Shown piece by piece: positions 16,383-25,426 of a DNA stretch of 64,000 bases. Source of the stretch: Paracnuella aquatica (GTDB lineage Bacteria > Bacteroidota > Bacteroidia > Chitinophagales > Chitinophagaceae). The notes under the pieces were generated by a model. The model was not told where the DNA came from and searched no databases. It was given only the letters and a program-made list of their open reading frames with translations. Within the stretch, counting starts at the first letter, position 1. Each line of letters begins with the position of its first letter. Location: positions 62,001-126,000 of the forward strand of contig NZ_QOWJ01000013.1 of assembly GCF_003332885.2 (NCBI RefSeq), given 5' to 3'. The translations under genes and the position numbers were made by a program.

Positions 16383-18845
16383 ATGTTGCGAACGCTGCTG
16401 CTTTTCATGCTCTTGTTCCAGTGTGCTTTGGCCGCTGCGCAGCAGTATAAAATTTTTGGCAAAATCACCAACAACAAACTCGAGCCGTTGGCATTGGTCA
16501 GCGTGCAGGTAAAAAACAGCAGGCTCGGTACGCTTTCATCAACAGATGGCGCTTATGCATTGGAGGTTGACGCAGGCAAATACGAACTGGTGTACACCAT
16601 AGTTGGCTATGCGCCGCAAACCATTGAACTGGTGGTGCAACGCAATACAGAACAAAATGTGATCCTTACCGAAGACACCAAAAGCCTTTCGGAAGTGGTG
16701 GTAAAAGGCCGCGCCAAAGACCGGGCAGAAGAGATCATCCGGCAGGTGATCCAGCACAAAGATGAAATGATGGCCGCCATCGGCCAGTACTCGTGCAACA
16801 TGTACATTAAAGCCGTGCAGCAAGACTCATCTACACCAAAGGTCAAGAAAGGAAAAGCGCGGATTGACACAACGCATATTTCAGCGGAAGCTGCAGCCAT
16901 GTCCCGCATGGCGATGGCCGAAGTGTTGCTGCGCCTCGACCACGGCGGCGAGCAGCACATTAAAGAGGAACGGCAGGGTGTAAAAAAATGGGGCAATACG
17001 GCGGGATTGTTTTACCTGTCGGCAACAGAAGGCAACTTTAATTTTTACAACAACTTGGTTAAAATTCCTTCGTTGTCGCAAACGCCTTTTTTATCGCCAA
17101 TCAGTTACAGCGGGCTGGTGGCTTACCGCTACAAGACGGTGCGGATTCAACAAGCTGGCAAACATAAAATATTCACCATTTCGGTTAGGCCTACCCGCAT
17201 GAGCAATGCTACCGTTGAAGGCGAACTCGATGTTTCGGACAGTGCATGGGCAGTGCTGCATACCCGTTTCAAACTGCCGGCTTACCATGTGCCGGAGTAT
17301 GATTTTTTTGAAGTGGAACAGCACTACGTGCCGATTGCCGGCAAGGCTTTTATGCTCGACCGGCAGCAGTTTACCTACTACGCAAAAGGCGGCAAAAGCA
17401 AGCTTTCCGGCCAGACCACGGTGCGGTATTCGAACTACGAATTGAACCGCGTTTTTGGCAAAAAACATTTTGGCAATGAAATCAGCGCAACGGCATTGGA
17501 AGCCTACGAAAAAGACAGCAGCTTTTGGCACCAGGTGCGCACCGAGCCGCTAACGCCCACCGAATTGCGTTTTATCCGGTATAAAGACAGCGTGTACCGC
17601 GCCACCCACACCAAACAATACCTCGACTCGATTGACAGGAAACTGAACCGTGTGACATTCAAAAAAATCCTTTTTTCAGGACAAACTTTTTTTAACCGCG
17701 AAAAGGAACGCACCTGGAACCTGCCGCCGCTGGTTTCACTCATTCAACCATTCAGCTTTGGCGGACTGCGCATACTCCCTTCCGTTAGCTATTCGAAAGT
17801 TTACCCATCGCGGAAAAACCTGAACGTGTATGCCAACCTGAGTTATGGGGTACGCAACAAAGACCTGAACGGAAACATTCGTTTTACCCGGATGTACAAT
17901 CCTTTTAACCGGGGTTATTACCGCATTGGTGTGGGCCGCGATTTCCATTACATCTTCGCCGGCGATGCCTGGATCAACATGCTCAAGCGCAGCAACATTT
18001 ACCTGAATAATTACCTCAGCGCCCGGCACGGGCTGGAGTTGGCCAACGGCCTTTTCCTGCATGCCGATGCAGAAATTGCATTGCGCCGATCGGTCAGTAA
18101 TTACAAAACTGTTGCACTTCTTGACAGTACGTTGGGCGATATACTTGAAGACAATAAAGCAATTGCATTTGAGCCATACAATGCGCTGTATGGAACGCTG
18201 ATTTTGCAATACACTCCGGGCCAGCGCTACATCCGGGAGCCCCGCGAAAAAGTAATTCTTGGTTCCAAGTGGCCTACGTTTTACACAAGTTGGCGCAAAG
18301 GCATTCCCAATGTTTTTTCCAGCAAGGTTGATTTTGATTTCCTCGAGTTTGGCATGGAGCAGGAAATAGGACTGGGGCTTGTCGGCAACTCGCGGTACAA
18401 GGTGAAGAGCGGCACTTTCCTGAATAAAAATAAATTGGAACTGGTGGACTACCAGTTTCAGCGCCGTGGTGACCCGCTGCTGTTCTTGAATCCCGACGAA
18501 GCATTCCAGGCGCTGGATTCTACGTTCCCGGTGTTCAAACGCACCTACCAGGCGCACTATGTTCACGAGTTCAACGGCTTTTTTATCAACCGCATTCCAC
18601 TGCTCAAAAACCTGCGCCTGCGCGAAGTGGCCGGTGGCGGCTTCCTTGTTGCGCCGGAACGCAACCTGCGTTACGTGGAAGCGTTCACCGGCATTGAGCG
18701 GGTGTTCAAATGGCCATTTAATGCAGGTTCGAAATTCAAGTTGGGCGTGTACGTGGTGGGTTCGGCCGCAAACAAATTTCAAAACCCGTTGCAGTTTAAA
18801 ATTGGTGTTACCAGTTGGGATGCGCTGCGCAACCGGTGGTTTTAG
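16383..18845 (+). CDS. DUF5686 outer-membrane protein with carboxypeptidase-like regulatory domain
   Basis: This 820-aa protein has a signal peptide (LLLFMLLFQCALAAA-Q). Residues 22-105 are a CarboxypepD_reg-like beta-sandwich (YKIFGKITNNKLEPLALVSV, ending SLSEVVVKGR), the N-terminal fold also found on SusC-like receptors. The remainder matches DUF5686 and is rich in alternating beta-strands ending in aromatic or polar residues, consistent with an outer-membrane barrel; the last residues are NRWF. There is no TonB plug. Family function is unknown. It is followed 63 bp later by the PolX-like gene, but nothing ties the two functionally. Confidence 0.85.
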   Translation: MLRTLLLFMLLFQCALAAAQQYKIFGKITNNKLEPLALVSVQVKNSRLGTLSSTDGAYALEVDAGKYELVYTIVGYAPQTIELVVQRNTEQNVILTEDTKSLSEVVVKGRAKDRAEEIIRQVIQHKDEMMAAIGQYSCNMYIKAVQQDSSTPKVKKGKARIDTTHISAEAAAMSRMAMAEVLLRLDHGGEQHIKEERQGVKKWGNTAGLFYLSATEGNFNFYNNLVKIPSLSQTPFLSPISYSGLVAYRYKTVRIQQAGKHKIFTISVRPTRMSNATVEGELDVSDSAWAVLHTRFKLPAYHVPEYDFFEVEQHYVPIAGKAFMLDRQQFTYYAKGGKSKLSGQTTVRYSNYELNRVFGKKHFGNEISATALEAYEKDSSFWHQVRTEPLTPTELRFIRYKDSVYRATHTKQYLDSIDRKLNRVTFKKILFSGQTFFNREKERTWNLPPLVSLIQPFSFGGLRILPSVSYSKVYPSRKNLNVYANLSYGVRNKDLNGNIRFTRMYNPFNRGYYRIGVGRDFHYIFAGDAWINMLKRSNIYLNNYLSARHGLELANGLFLHADAEIALRRSVSNYKTVALLDSTLGDILEDNKAIAFEPYNALYGTLILQYTPGQRYIREPREKVILGSKWPTFYTSWRKGIPNVFSSKVDFDFLEFGMEQEIGLGLVGNSRYKVKSGTFLNKNKLELVDYQFQRRGDPLLFLNPDEAFQALDSTFPVFKRTYQAHYVHEFNGFFINRIPLLKNLRLREVAGGGFLVAPERNLRYVEAFTGIERVFKWPFNAGSKFKLGVYVVGSAANKFQNPLQFKIGVTSWDALRNRWF

Positions 18846-18895
18846 TGAAGCAACGGATTCCGGCTTTTGCTCCATTTTACCTGCATTTGCACTGC

Positions 18896-18903
18896 TATCT
18901 TTG
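18896..18903 (+). promoter_or_regulatory. Possible -7 box very close to the PolX-like start
   Basis: TATCTTTG matches the Bacteroidota TAnnTTTG -7 consensus and ends 5 bp before the ATG at 18909, which would give a nearly leaderless mRNA. The nearest upstream TTTG (18866-18869) is 26 bp away, slightly too far. Confidence 0.4.
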
Positions 18904-18908
18904 CCGCT

Positions 18909-20558
18909 ATGGACAACTACGCCCTTGCCGACCAGTTTTCGTTACTGGCAAAATTGATGGACATCCATGGCGCCAATTCGTTTAAATCGAAAAGCTACGC
19001 CAGCGCTGCATTTGCCATTGAAAAACTGACCGTGCCGCTGGCCGGAATGGCGCCGCAAAAAATTGCCGGCATCAAAGGCATTGGCGACAGCGTTGCACAA
19101 AAAATTGTGGAGTTGTTGCAAACCGGCGAACTGCAGGTGCTGCAGGAACTGGTTGCACAAACACCGGAAGGCGTGCTCCAAATGATGGATGTAAAAGGAC
19201 TGGGGCCAAAAAAGATCAATACCATTTGGAAGGACCTGCACATTTCATCCATTGAAGAACTGGAACAAGCCTGCGCCGAAAACCGCATTGCAACAACCAA
19301 AGGATTTGGTGCAAAAACGCAGGAAAAAATTCTTGACTCCATCCGTTTTACACAGGAAAGCCGCGGCAAATTTTTCTATGCCCAACTCGATGCGTTTGCG
19401 CTTTCATTTACACAAAAACTACAGCAGGCTTTTCCCGATCATCAACTGGAACTAACCGGTGAATTCAGGCGGCACCTGGAAGTTATCTCCAAACTGGAAT
19501 GGGTAACCACAGTGCCGCAAACCGAGTTGCAACAACACCTGCAACGCACTAGCCTCGATATTGTTTCGGCAAACGACGCTACGCTGCAAGCCGCCACCGA
19601 CCAGGGTTTTCCGATGTTCTTTTATTTTGCGGCATCGGACCATTTCGGCACAGTGCTTTTTGAAAAAAGCTGCAGCACCGAATTTTTGGACGCCTGGAAA
19701 GCAACGTATTCGCTGTCCAATGCTGCAACCGAACAAGATCTGTTTGAAGCAAGCCAAAAGGCATTTATCGCACCGTTTTTACGTGAAAATAAAGAGCAGG
19801 CAACAGGCCCGGTCCCGGCTGCGGAAAGTCTGGTGCAGGTAGCCGATATCAAAGGACTGATTCATGCGCACAGCAACTGGAGCGATGGCGCCCATCCATT
19901 GGAAGACATGGCTGCGTCGTTGAAAGATCTGGGCTTTGAATACCTTGTTATTTCCGACCATTCGAAGGCTGCGTTTTATGCCAATGGCTTGTCTGAAGAA
20001 CGCATTATAGCGCAGCACAAATTGATCGACGACCTGAACCGCCAACTGGCGCCTTTTAAAGTTTTCAAAAGCATTGAATGCGATATCCTGGGCGATGGCA
20101 CCATGGATTATAGTAACGATGTGCTGGCTTCGTTCGACCTGGTGATTGCATCGATACACAGCAACCTGGATATGGATGAAGACAAAGCCATGCAGCGGTT
20201 GTTGGGTGCCATCAACAACCCGCATGTGCGGATGATGGGGCACCTTTCGGGTCGCCGGTTGTTGCGCCGGCCGGCCTACCCGGTCAACTACCCAGCCATC
20301 ATCGATGCATGCGCCGCAAATGGCGTGGCCATTGAAGTAAACGCCCACCCGGAACGGCTCGATATTGACTGGCGTTGGATTGATGCGGCGTTGCAAAAAG
20401 GCGTGCAGCTATCCATTAACCCCGATGCACATACGAAGGATGATTTTGCCAACCTGAAATATGGTGTGCTGGCTGCGCAAAAAGGCGGGCTTACTGCTGC
20501 GCAAAATATCAGTTCTTTTGGGCTGCAGGAATTTGAGGCGTGGCTGCGGAGGAAATGA
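18909..20558 (+). CDS. polX: PolX-family protein with PHP domain; polymerase site appears inactive
   Basis: ATG 18909 gives 549 aa. Order of domains: helix-hairpin-helix segments (IAGIKGIGDSVAQKIVELL near 50-70, MDVKGLGPKKINTIWKDL near 95-112), a PolX palm-like region (about 150-300), then a C-terminal PHP phosphoesterase (about 315-549). The PHP metal ligands are intact: HAHSNWSDG, VISDHSKAA, IECDIL, ASIHSN, MGHLSGR, EVNAHPERL and NPDAHTKDD. In the palm, the nucleotide-binding GS pair is GE (Glu185), and the two catalytic Asp positions of the GSxRRxxxxxxDxD motif are Lys195 and Glu197. A third Asp (SLDIVSAN) is kept. It probably acts as a PHP nuclease in DNA repair rather than as a polymerase (inference). 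Confidence 0.88.
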   Translation: MDNYALADQFSLLAKLMDIHGANSFKSKSYASAAFAIEKLTVPLAGMAPQKIAGIKGIGDSVAQKIVELLQTGELQVLQELVAQTPEGVLQMMDVKGLGPKKINTIWKDLHISSIEELEQACAENRIATTKGFGAKTQEKILDSIRFTQESRGKFFYAQLDAFALSFTQKLQQAFPDHQLELTGEFRRHLEVISKLEWVTTVPQTELQQHLQRTSLDIVSANDATLQAATDQGFPMFFYFAASDHFGTVLFEKSCSTEFLDAWKATYSLSNAATEQDLFEASQKAFIAPFLRENKEQATGPVPAAESLVQVADIKGLIHAHSNWSDGAHPLEDMAASLKDLGFEYLVISDHSKAAFYANGLSEERIIAQHKLIDDLNRQLAPFKVFKSIECDILGDGTMDYSNDVLASFDLVIASIHSNLDMDEDKAMQRLLGAINNPHVRMMGHLSGRRLLRRPAYPVNYPAIIDACAANGVAIEVNAHPERLDIDWRWIDAALQKGVQLSINPDAHTKDDFANLKYGVLAAQKGGLTAAQNISSFGLQEFEAWLRRK

Positions 20559-20568
20559 GGGCAGTTTG

Positions 20569-20887
20569 GAGTTGGGAGTTCGGTGTTGACAGTTGGTAGT
20601 TGGTAGGAAATCGTGTTAGGTGAGACTGAGGCGATTTGTGCTAAACGTCATTGCGAGGCGCAGCAGGCATAATTAAGTCGGCGACAACTTGTGCACCGAA
20701 GCAATCCCCTTGTACAATGTATTGATACGATTCTGTTTTTGGGTTTAGCATAACGTGTAGATGGAGATTGCTTCGGCGCAATAAACACTAACATGACAAG
20801 ACACTTGCTGCGCCTCGCAATGACGGCAAATGTTGGCAAAGCAATATCGACTATCAACTACCAACTATTAACTGCCAACTGCCAACT
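20569..20887. repeat. Nested palindromic repeat element
   Basis: Three nested pairs of inverted arms fill this 327-bp gap. The outer arms are runs of the words CAGTTGG/TAGTTGG (20569-20607) and their reverse complement (20849-20887, reaching the last codon of the histidine-kinase gene). The middle arms are a perfect 20-bp pair, CGTCATTGCGAGGCGCAGCA at 20646-20665 and its reverse complement at 20806-20825. The inner arms are GCaCCGAAGCAATC (20693-20706) and GATTGCTTCGGcGC (20766-20779). The CGTCATTGCGAGG...GAAGCAATC words recall palindromic repeats scattered through several bacterial genomes. It sits between convergent genes and has no ORF. Confidence 0.85.
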
Positions 20888-23800
20888 ACTCCTCCGTTCC
20901 CACAGGCAATGCCACGAAAAACGTAGTACCCACGCCTTCTTCAGTCTGGAACCAGATTCGGCCGCCGGCCTGTTCTACAATGCCTTTACACATGGCCAGG
21001 CCCAGCCCGGTACCGGAAGATTTGGTGGTAAAATTGGGCGTAAAAATCTTTTGCTGCATATCGGCGGCAATGCCTTCACCGTTGTCCCTTACCTGCACTT
21101 CAATGCCCTCATCGGTGCGTACTTCCACCAGTTCCACTAGGCAAATATCGGCGCTGCCACAGGCTTCCACGGCATTGGTCAGCAGGTTGGTAAACAGGCG
21201 GTTGATATGGGTTTTATCAGCACTGATCCAAACCGGGCCAGCCACTGGTTGCCACTGCAATTCCACCTTTGGATTCGATTCAAACAAATGCGTCAATCCA
21301 TCCAGCACGTCGTGCAAATCAAACAATTCCACCTGCGCATGGCCAATGTTGGCAAACCTCGAAAAGTCGGCAGCAATTTTTGACAGGTGATCGATCTGCT
21401 CCACCAGCGTATTTGCCACGCGGGTAGTAAGATCCTGCACATTTGGATGCCCTGCAGATATTGCTTTTTGCAAATACTGGATGCTCAGTTTCATCGGCGT
21501 CAGCGGGTTCTTAATCTCGTGGGCCACCTGCCGCGCCATTTCACGCCACGCACCTTCCCGTTCGCTGCGGGCCAACGCTTCGGCCGAGGCTTCCAATTGG
21601 TGCACCATTTTATTGTACTGCGTTACCAGTTCACCAATTTCATCCTTGCGGTTCCATTCAATTTCTTCATTGGTTTTGCCCAGCGTAATGGCTTTCATTT
21701 TTTCACCAATTACGGAGAACGACCGCGAAATACGGTTGGTGATGAACAGCGCAATGACACCGGCAATTAAAAAGATAAATGCATTGAGGTTGATGATGGT
21801 GACGAGGAAGTTGGAAATCTCCCTTTTGAGATCAAGCTGCGAGCCGAAATAAGGAATATTGAGATAGCCTTGTACCACGCCAAACCTGGGCTCCTGCACT
21901 GCGGTGTACAGGCTCAGGTAATTGAGGGTGCCAATGGTTTCGCGTTGGGTGTACTGCACCTGCCGCATCCGGCTCATATGGTAGTAAGCCATCGGGTCGA
22001 TTTTTTCGGACAGTAGCCCCTGGCTGTAGATCAAACCAATGGAGGTAAAGCGCAGCCTGCCCTGCACATCAAATAGGTTTACATTCAGCGAGTGCACCTG
22101 CGCCAAATCATCCACGATCCGGCTCAGGATGGCGTTGCGTACCGTATCGTTGCCATTTAAAATACTATCCAGCGGCGCCACACCTTTCAGGCGACGGTCA
22201 ATTTCATCGCGAATAACAACCGATGTGCGGCTGACACGCTCTTCGTTTTCGCGGTTGTATCGTTCCACAAAAAAAGTAATGGTAGCTACGCCAATAATGA
22301 GGAACGAAAGCAGGCTGATGAAGATAATGGTGCCATGCACCTGCGCCCTGATGCTGACTTCCGAAAACAGGTTGACCACCCGCCAGCCATAAATGGCCCG
22401 CAGCAAAATGGCTATGAGTTGCAACACGGCAACCATCAACAAAAACGAACAAAACAGGTACGAGAACAACGTAATGCTTTCCAGCCAAGTGTCGCGTTTT
22501 TTTGCAATGACCACCATCTTGGTAGTACTTGCCTTATACCACAATTCGTTGTATGGCCCGTTTTGCCGGTACTCTACGTTGCGCACCGGTTTATCGGCTG
22601 CTGTGACCGATGTTTTGAACGAATAAATATTAGACGACTGCCGCAAAATGCCACGATTGTACACCGCATATGAATACAGCGGCGAACCTTCGATATCCTG
22701 CCGGTTTTTATTGCTGAATAACTCCGGCAAAAAGTTATCGCTAACGTAGCGCTTGGGAATACTGAGGATAAAAAAAGTGCCCAGCAACCCGGCCGAATCC
22801 CGCACTTCGCGTTTGGCTAAATACACTACCTGCTCATATTCAGGCTCGTAATAATTCAGGTTGGGAATAGAAGTAGCCTTACTGCGCAGCGTGTAGATAT
22901 TTTCCAGTTCATCATAGGTGCGGCCATCTTCGTTGTACAACGGATTTTTTGCCGAATCAAACGCATACAACTGTGTTTTATAAGCCTGCCGGTAAGTGGG
23001 GTGAAAGTTATCAATGGCAATACTGTCGCGCAGGTGGCTATTTACCCTCGGCACCATAAAGCGGTGATAATTGCGGGTAAAAAAGCGTTCGTCCATGTAC
23101 GTTAGCGCAAGGCTTACGGTTCGCTCTTGTGTGGGATCGGTGCGGTTATCGAGGCGTTGGGCAAAGGCCTCCATGTGTGCCCATTGCTTTTCTTTATTTT
23201 CTTGTAATATAATTGCAGCCAGCGATGCAGAGAAAATAAAGATCCAGAACAGAACACCGGCCAGCGTTACTTTGAAATGATTGATAAACGACTGCTGCCG
23301 GCTGAAGAAAAAAGTAAACAGGAGCAGCCAGCCAAGCACCGGGATATGAAAAGACACCGGTGTTTGTCCCGGCAGCAGCGTAAGCCAAACGAGGCCAACA
23401 AGCGCCAACGAGAAATAAATAAGATAATTATGCGGTGCGAATGCAGGCATGATAAACCGGAACAGCACCCGTGAAAAAAAGTAGTAGCCCAGCGACAGCA
23501 TCGCCAACACCACAAAGCCCACCACTGTGTACCGCGACAGGGAGAAAAAGTCCGTCACCTGGAAAGAGATTTGTGAGTCGGCAACCAGCGAACGCACCAC
23601 GTTGGCCACTTCAAACGTAGCCAGCACCAGCAGCATCAGGGCCGCAGCGCCCACTACATACCGGCGCCAGCCCCGCAGGTAAGGCGGCATTTCTTTATTG
23701 GCACCAGTATGCAGCCATGCAAAAATGGAGAGCCAGCAAAAAAAGGTCACGTTGATAAACAGGTCGCCCAGCGATGGATTGAGTGCGCTGGATGCATAAA

Positions 23801-24632
23801 TGCCCGGCCCGAATAAACTGTATTGGTTGAAATTAAAAACACCCGGGAACTGGTAAAAAATAAGCCGGGCTACCAGAAGGCTACCTGACAATAGAGCAAC
23901 ACCCTGAAGCGCTCCACGCCGCCTGGCAATACTACCCGCCACCAGGTGGAGGTACACCAGCAACAGCACCAGGCTGCCCAGGCGCAGGCAAAAAGTAATG
24001 CCGTCGGTTTCGGCCTCTGGCGTAAATGCTTTGCGGGTAAGGTAAAAAAGTGTTTGACCGCCTTTGGTCTTTACCGGGAACTCCGTAGGCTCCGGCGCCA
24101 CTTCAAACTTGGTGTGTGTTTCTTTGTCGTGTGCAAAATGGTTGACGAGGTAATCGGATTGTACATTGTATTTGTACTGCACCAGTATCAGCGCATAGGC
24201 CTGTACCTTGTATGCCAGCCCCGGAAGCTCCAGTCTTTTTTTCTGCACCAGGTAATGCCCGTTGGCAAGCCGGTACATTCCGGTGCTTTCCACCATCGCC
24301 AGGTTGGGCGATGCAGGCATAACATCCTGCGTATTCCAAAACAACAACTCCTGCCCCGACGGAACATCGGCGTAGAAAAAAACGGCAAAGGGCAAGCGCT
24401 GCAGGCGCTCCATGTCTTTTTGCGTTTCGGCCTTTTGCGCCAGCCGGCGCACTAGCGGCGTGTCGGCCAATAGGCGGCCAAATGCCACCTGCTGTCGCTC
24501 CAGGTAGTGCTCCAGCTTTTTCTGTTCCAGGTTGGCAGGCGGCTTGCTCCGGAAATAAGTGCCGGAAATAAATGAAAGCACAAACAGCAGCAGCGCTGCC
24601 CAAAGCAGGTAGCGTTTAGGCGTGGTGGCCAT
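20886..24632 (-). CDS. Very large multi-spanning sensor histidine kinase (NtrY-like)
   Basis: ATG 24632 gives 1248 aa; a TTG eight codons upstream is less likely. The N-terminal third has a first helix near residues 8-25, an extracytoplasmic loop, then a block of about ten helices (roughly 215-480). A second long extracytoplasmic sensor region (about 490-710) follows, then a helix pair with HAMP before residue 1000. The kinase core is EMARQVAHEIKNPLTPMKLS with phospho-acceptor His1038, N-box NRLFTNLLTNAVEACG, and G-boxes VRDNGEGIAADM and SGTGLGLAMCKGIVEQAGG. The HEIKNPLTPMKLS form is NtrY-like. No response regulator is encoded nearby. It is the last gene of a DUF3667-mazG-kinase unit, 20 bp after mazG. 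Confidence 0.92.
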   Translation of the reverse strand: MATTPKRYLLWAALLLFVLSFISGTYFRSKPPANLEQKKLEHYLERQQVAFGRLLADTPLVRRLAQKAETQKDMERLQRLPFAVFFYADVPSGQELLFWNTQDVMPASPNLAMVESTGMYRLANGHYLVQKKRLELPGLAYKVQAYALILVQYKYNVQSDYLVNHFAHDKETHTKFEVAPEPTEFPVKTKGGQTLFYLTRKAFTPEAETDGITFCLRLGSLVLLLVYLHLVAGSIARRRGALQGVALLSGSLLVARLIFYQFPGVFNFNQYSLFGPGIYASSALNPSLGDLFINVTFFCWLSIFAWLHTGANKEMPPYLRGWRRYVVGAAALMLLVLATFEVANVVRSLVADSQISFQVTDFFSLSRYTVVGFVVLAMLSLGYYFFSRVLFRFIMPAFAPHNYLIYFSLALVGLVWLTLLPGQTPVSFHIPVLGWLLLFTFFFSRQQSFINHFKVTLAGVLFWIFIFSASLAAIILQENKEKQWAHMEAFAQRLDNRTDPTQERTVSLALTYMDERFFTRNYHRFMVPRVNSHLRDSIAIDNFHPTYRQAYKTQLYAFDSAKNPLYNEDGRTYDELENIYTLRSKATSIPNLNYYEPEYEQVVYLAKREVRDSAGLLGTFFILSIPKRYVSDNFLPELFSNKNRQDIEGSPLYSYAVYNRGILRQSSNIYSFKTSVTAADKPVRNVEYRQNGPYNELWYKASTTKMVVIAKKRDTWLESITLFSYLFCSFLLMVAVLQLIAILLRAIYGWRVVNLFSEVSIRAQVHGTIIFISLLSFLIIGVATITFFVERYNRENEERVSRTSVVIRDEIDRRLKGVAPLDSILNGNDTVRNAILSRIVDDLAQVHSLNVNLFDVQGRLRFTSIGLIYSQGLLSEKIDPMAYYHMSRMRQVQYTQRETIGTLNYLSLYTAVQEPRFGVVQGYLNIPYFGSQLDLKREISNFLVTIINLNAFIFLIAGVIALFITNRISRSFSVIGEKMKAITLGKTNEEIEWNRKDEIGELVTQYNKMVHQLEASAEALARSEREGAWREMARQVAHEIKNPLTPMKLSIQYLQKAISAGHPNVQDLTTRVANTLVEQIDHLSKIAADFSRFANIGHAQVELFDLHDVLDGLTHLFESNPKVELQWQPVAGPVWISADKTHINRLFTNLLTNAVEACGSADICLVELVEVRTDEGIEVQVRDNGEGIAADMQQKIFTPNFTTKSSGTGLGLAMCKGIVEQAGGRIWFQTEEGVGTTFFVALPVGTEE

Positions 24633-24652
24633 AAAAGGCTGGTGGGCGGGGG

Positions 24653-25423
24653 TCAATCTTTTTGGTGTTTGATCTCGTTCCAGATGGCATCCATTTCTCC
24701 GAGGGTCAGTTCCGCCAGTTGTTTGCCCTTGCTTGCGGCATGGGCTTCCATGCGGGTAAACCGGTGGATGAATTTTTTATTGGTGACTTCGAGGGCATTT
24801 TCGGCGTCCACTTGCAAAAACCGTGCAAAGTTGACCAGCGAAAAAAGCAGGTCGCCGTACTCTTCTTCAATCTTTTTCGGGTCCGCGTCGGCGATGGCTT
24901 CGTGCAGTTCGCCTTCTTCTTCTTTTACTTTTTCCCACACCTGCTCTTTTGTTTCCCACTCAAAACCCACCTGTTTTGCTTTTTCCTGCAGGCGCATAGC
25001 TTTGATGAGTGCAGGCAAACCCTTGGGCACACCGGCCAGCACTGATTTTTTCCCTTCTTTTAACTTGATCTGCTCCCAGTTGCGTTTTACATCTTCCGCA
25101 TCGGTTACCTGCACATCGCCATAAATATGCGGATGGCGTGCAATCAATTTTTCGCAAATGCCATTGATCACATCATCGAGGGTAAACTGACCCTGCTCCG
25201 CACCAATTTTGCTGTAAAAAAGCAGGTGCAACATCAGGTCGCCCAGTTCTTCTTTAATGCCCTGCCAGTCTGTTTCGGTGATGGCATCGGTCAGTTCGTA
25301 AGTTTCCTCCAGCGTCATTTGCCGCAGGGTGTGTATGGTTTGCTTGCGGTCCCACGGACAACCCTCCCGCAGTTCATTCATAATCTGTACCAGCCGCTCA
25401 AAAGTTCCGCTTTGTGTGTGCAT
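24653..25423 (-). CDS. mazG: Nucleoside triphosphate pyrophosphohydrolase MazG
   Basis: This 256-aa protein has the double MazG fold of E. coli type. The first copy (about 10-115) has the motif CPWDRKQTIHTLRQMTLEET and the EELGD metal-binding helix (IKEELGDLMLHLLFYSKIG). The second copy (about 145-245) has EEYGDLLFSLVNFARFL and LEVTNKKFIHRFTRMEA. MazG hydrolyses NTPs or aberrant dNTPs to the monophosphates and PPi, and in E. coli also lowers (p)ppGpp. The gene begins 3 bp after the DUF3667 stop and ends 20 bp before the kinase start, so the three genes are co-transcribed. Confidence 0.94.
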   Translation of the reverse strand: MHTQSGTFERLVQIMNELREGCPWDRKQTIHTLRQMTLEETYELTDAITETDWQGIKEELGDLMLHLLFYSKIGAEQGQFTLDDVINGICEKLIARHPHIYGDVQVTDAEDVKRNWEQIKLKEGKKSVLAGVPKGLPALIKAMRLQEKAKQVGFEWETKEQVWEKVKEEEGELHEAIADADPKKIEEEYGDLLFSLVNFARFLQVDAENALEVTNKKFIHRFTRMEAHAASKGKQLAELTLGEMDAIWNEIKHQKD

Positions 25424-25426
25424 AGG

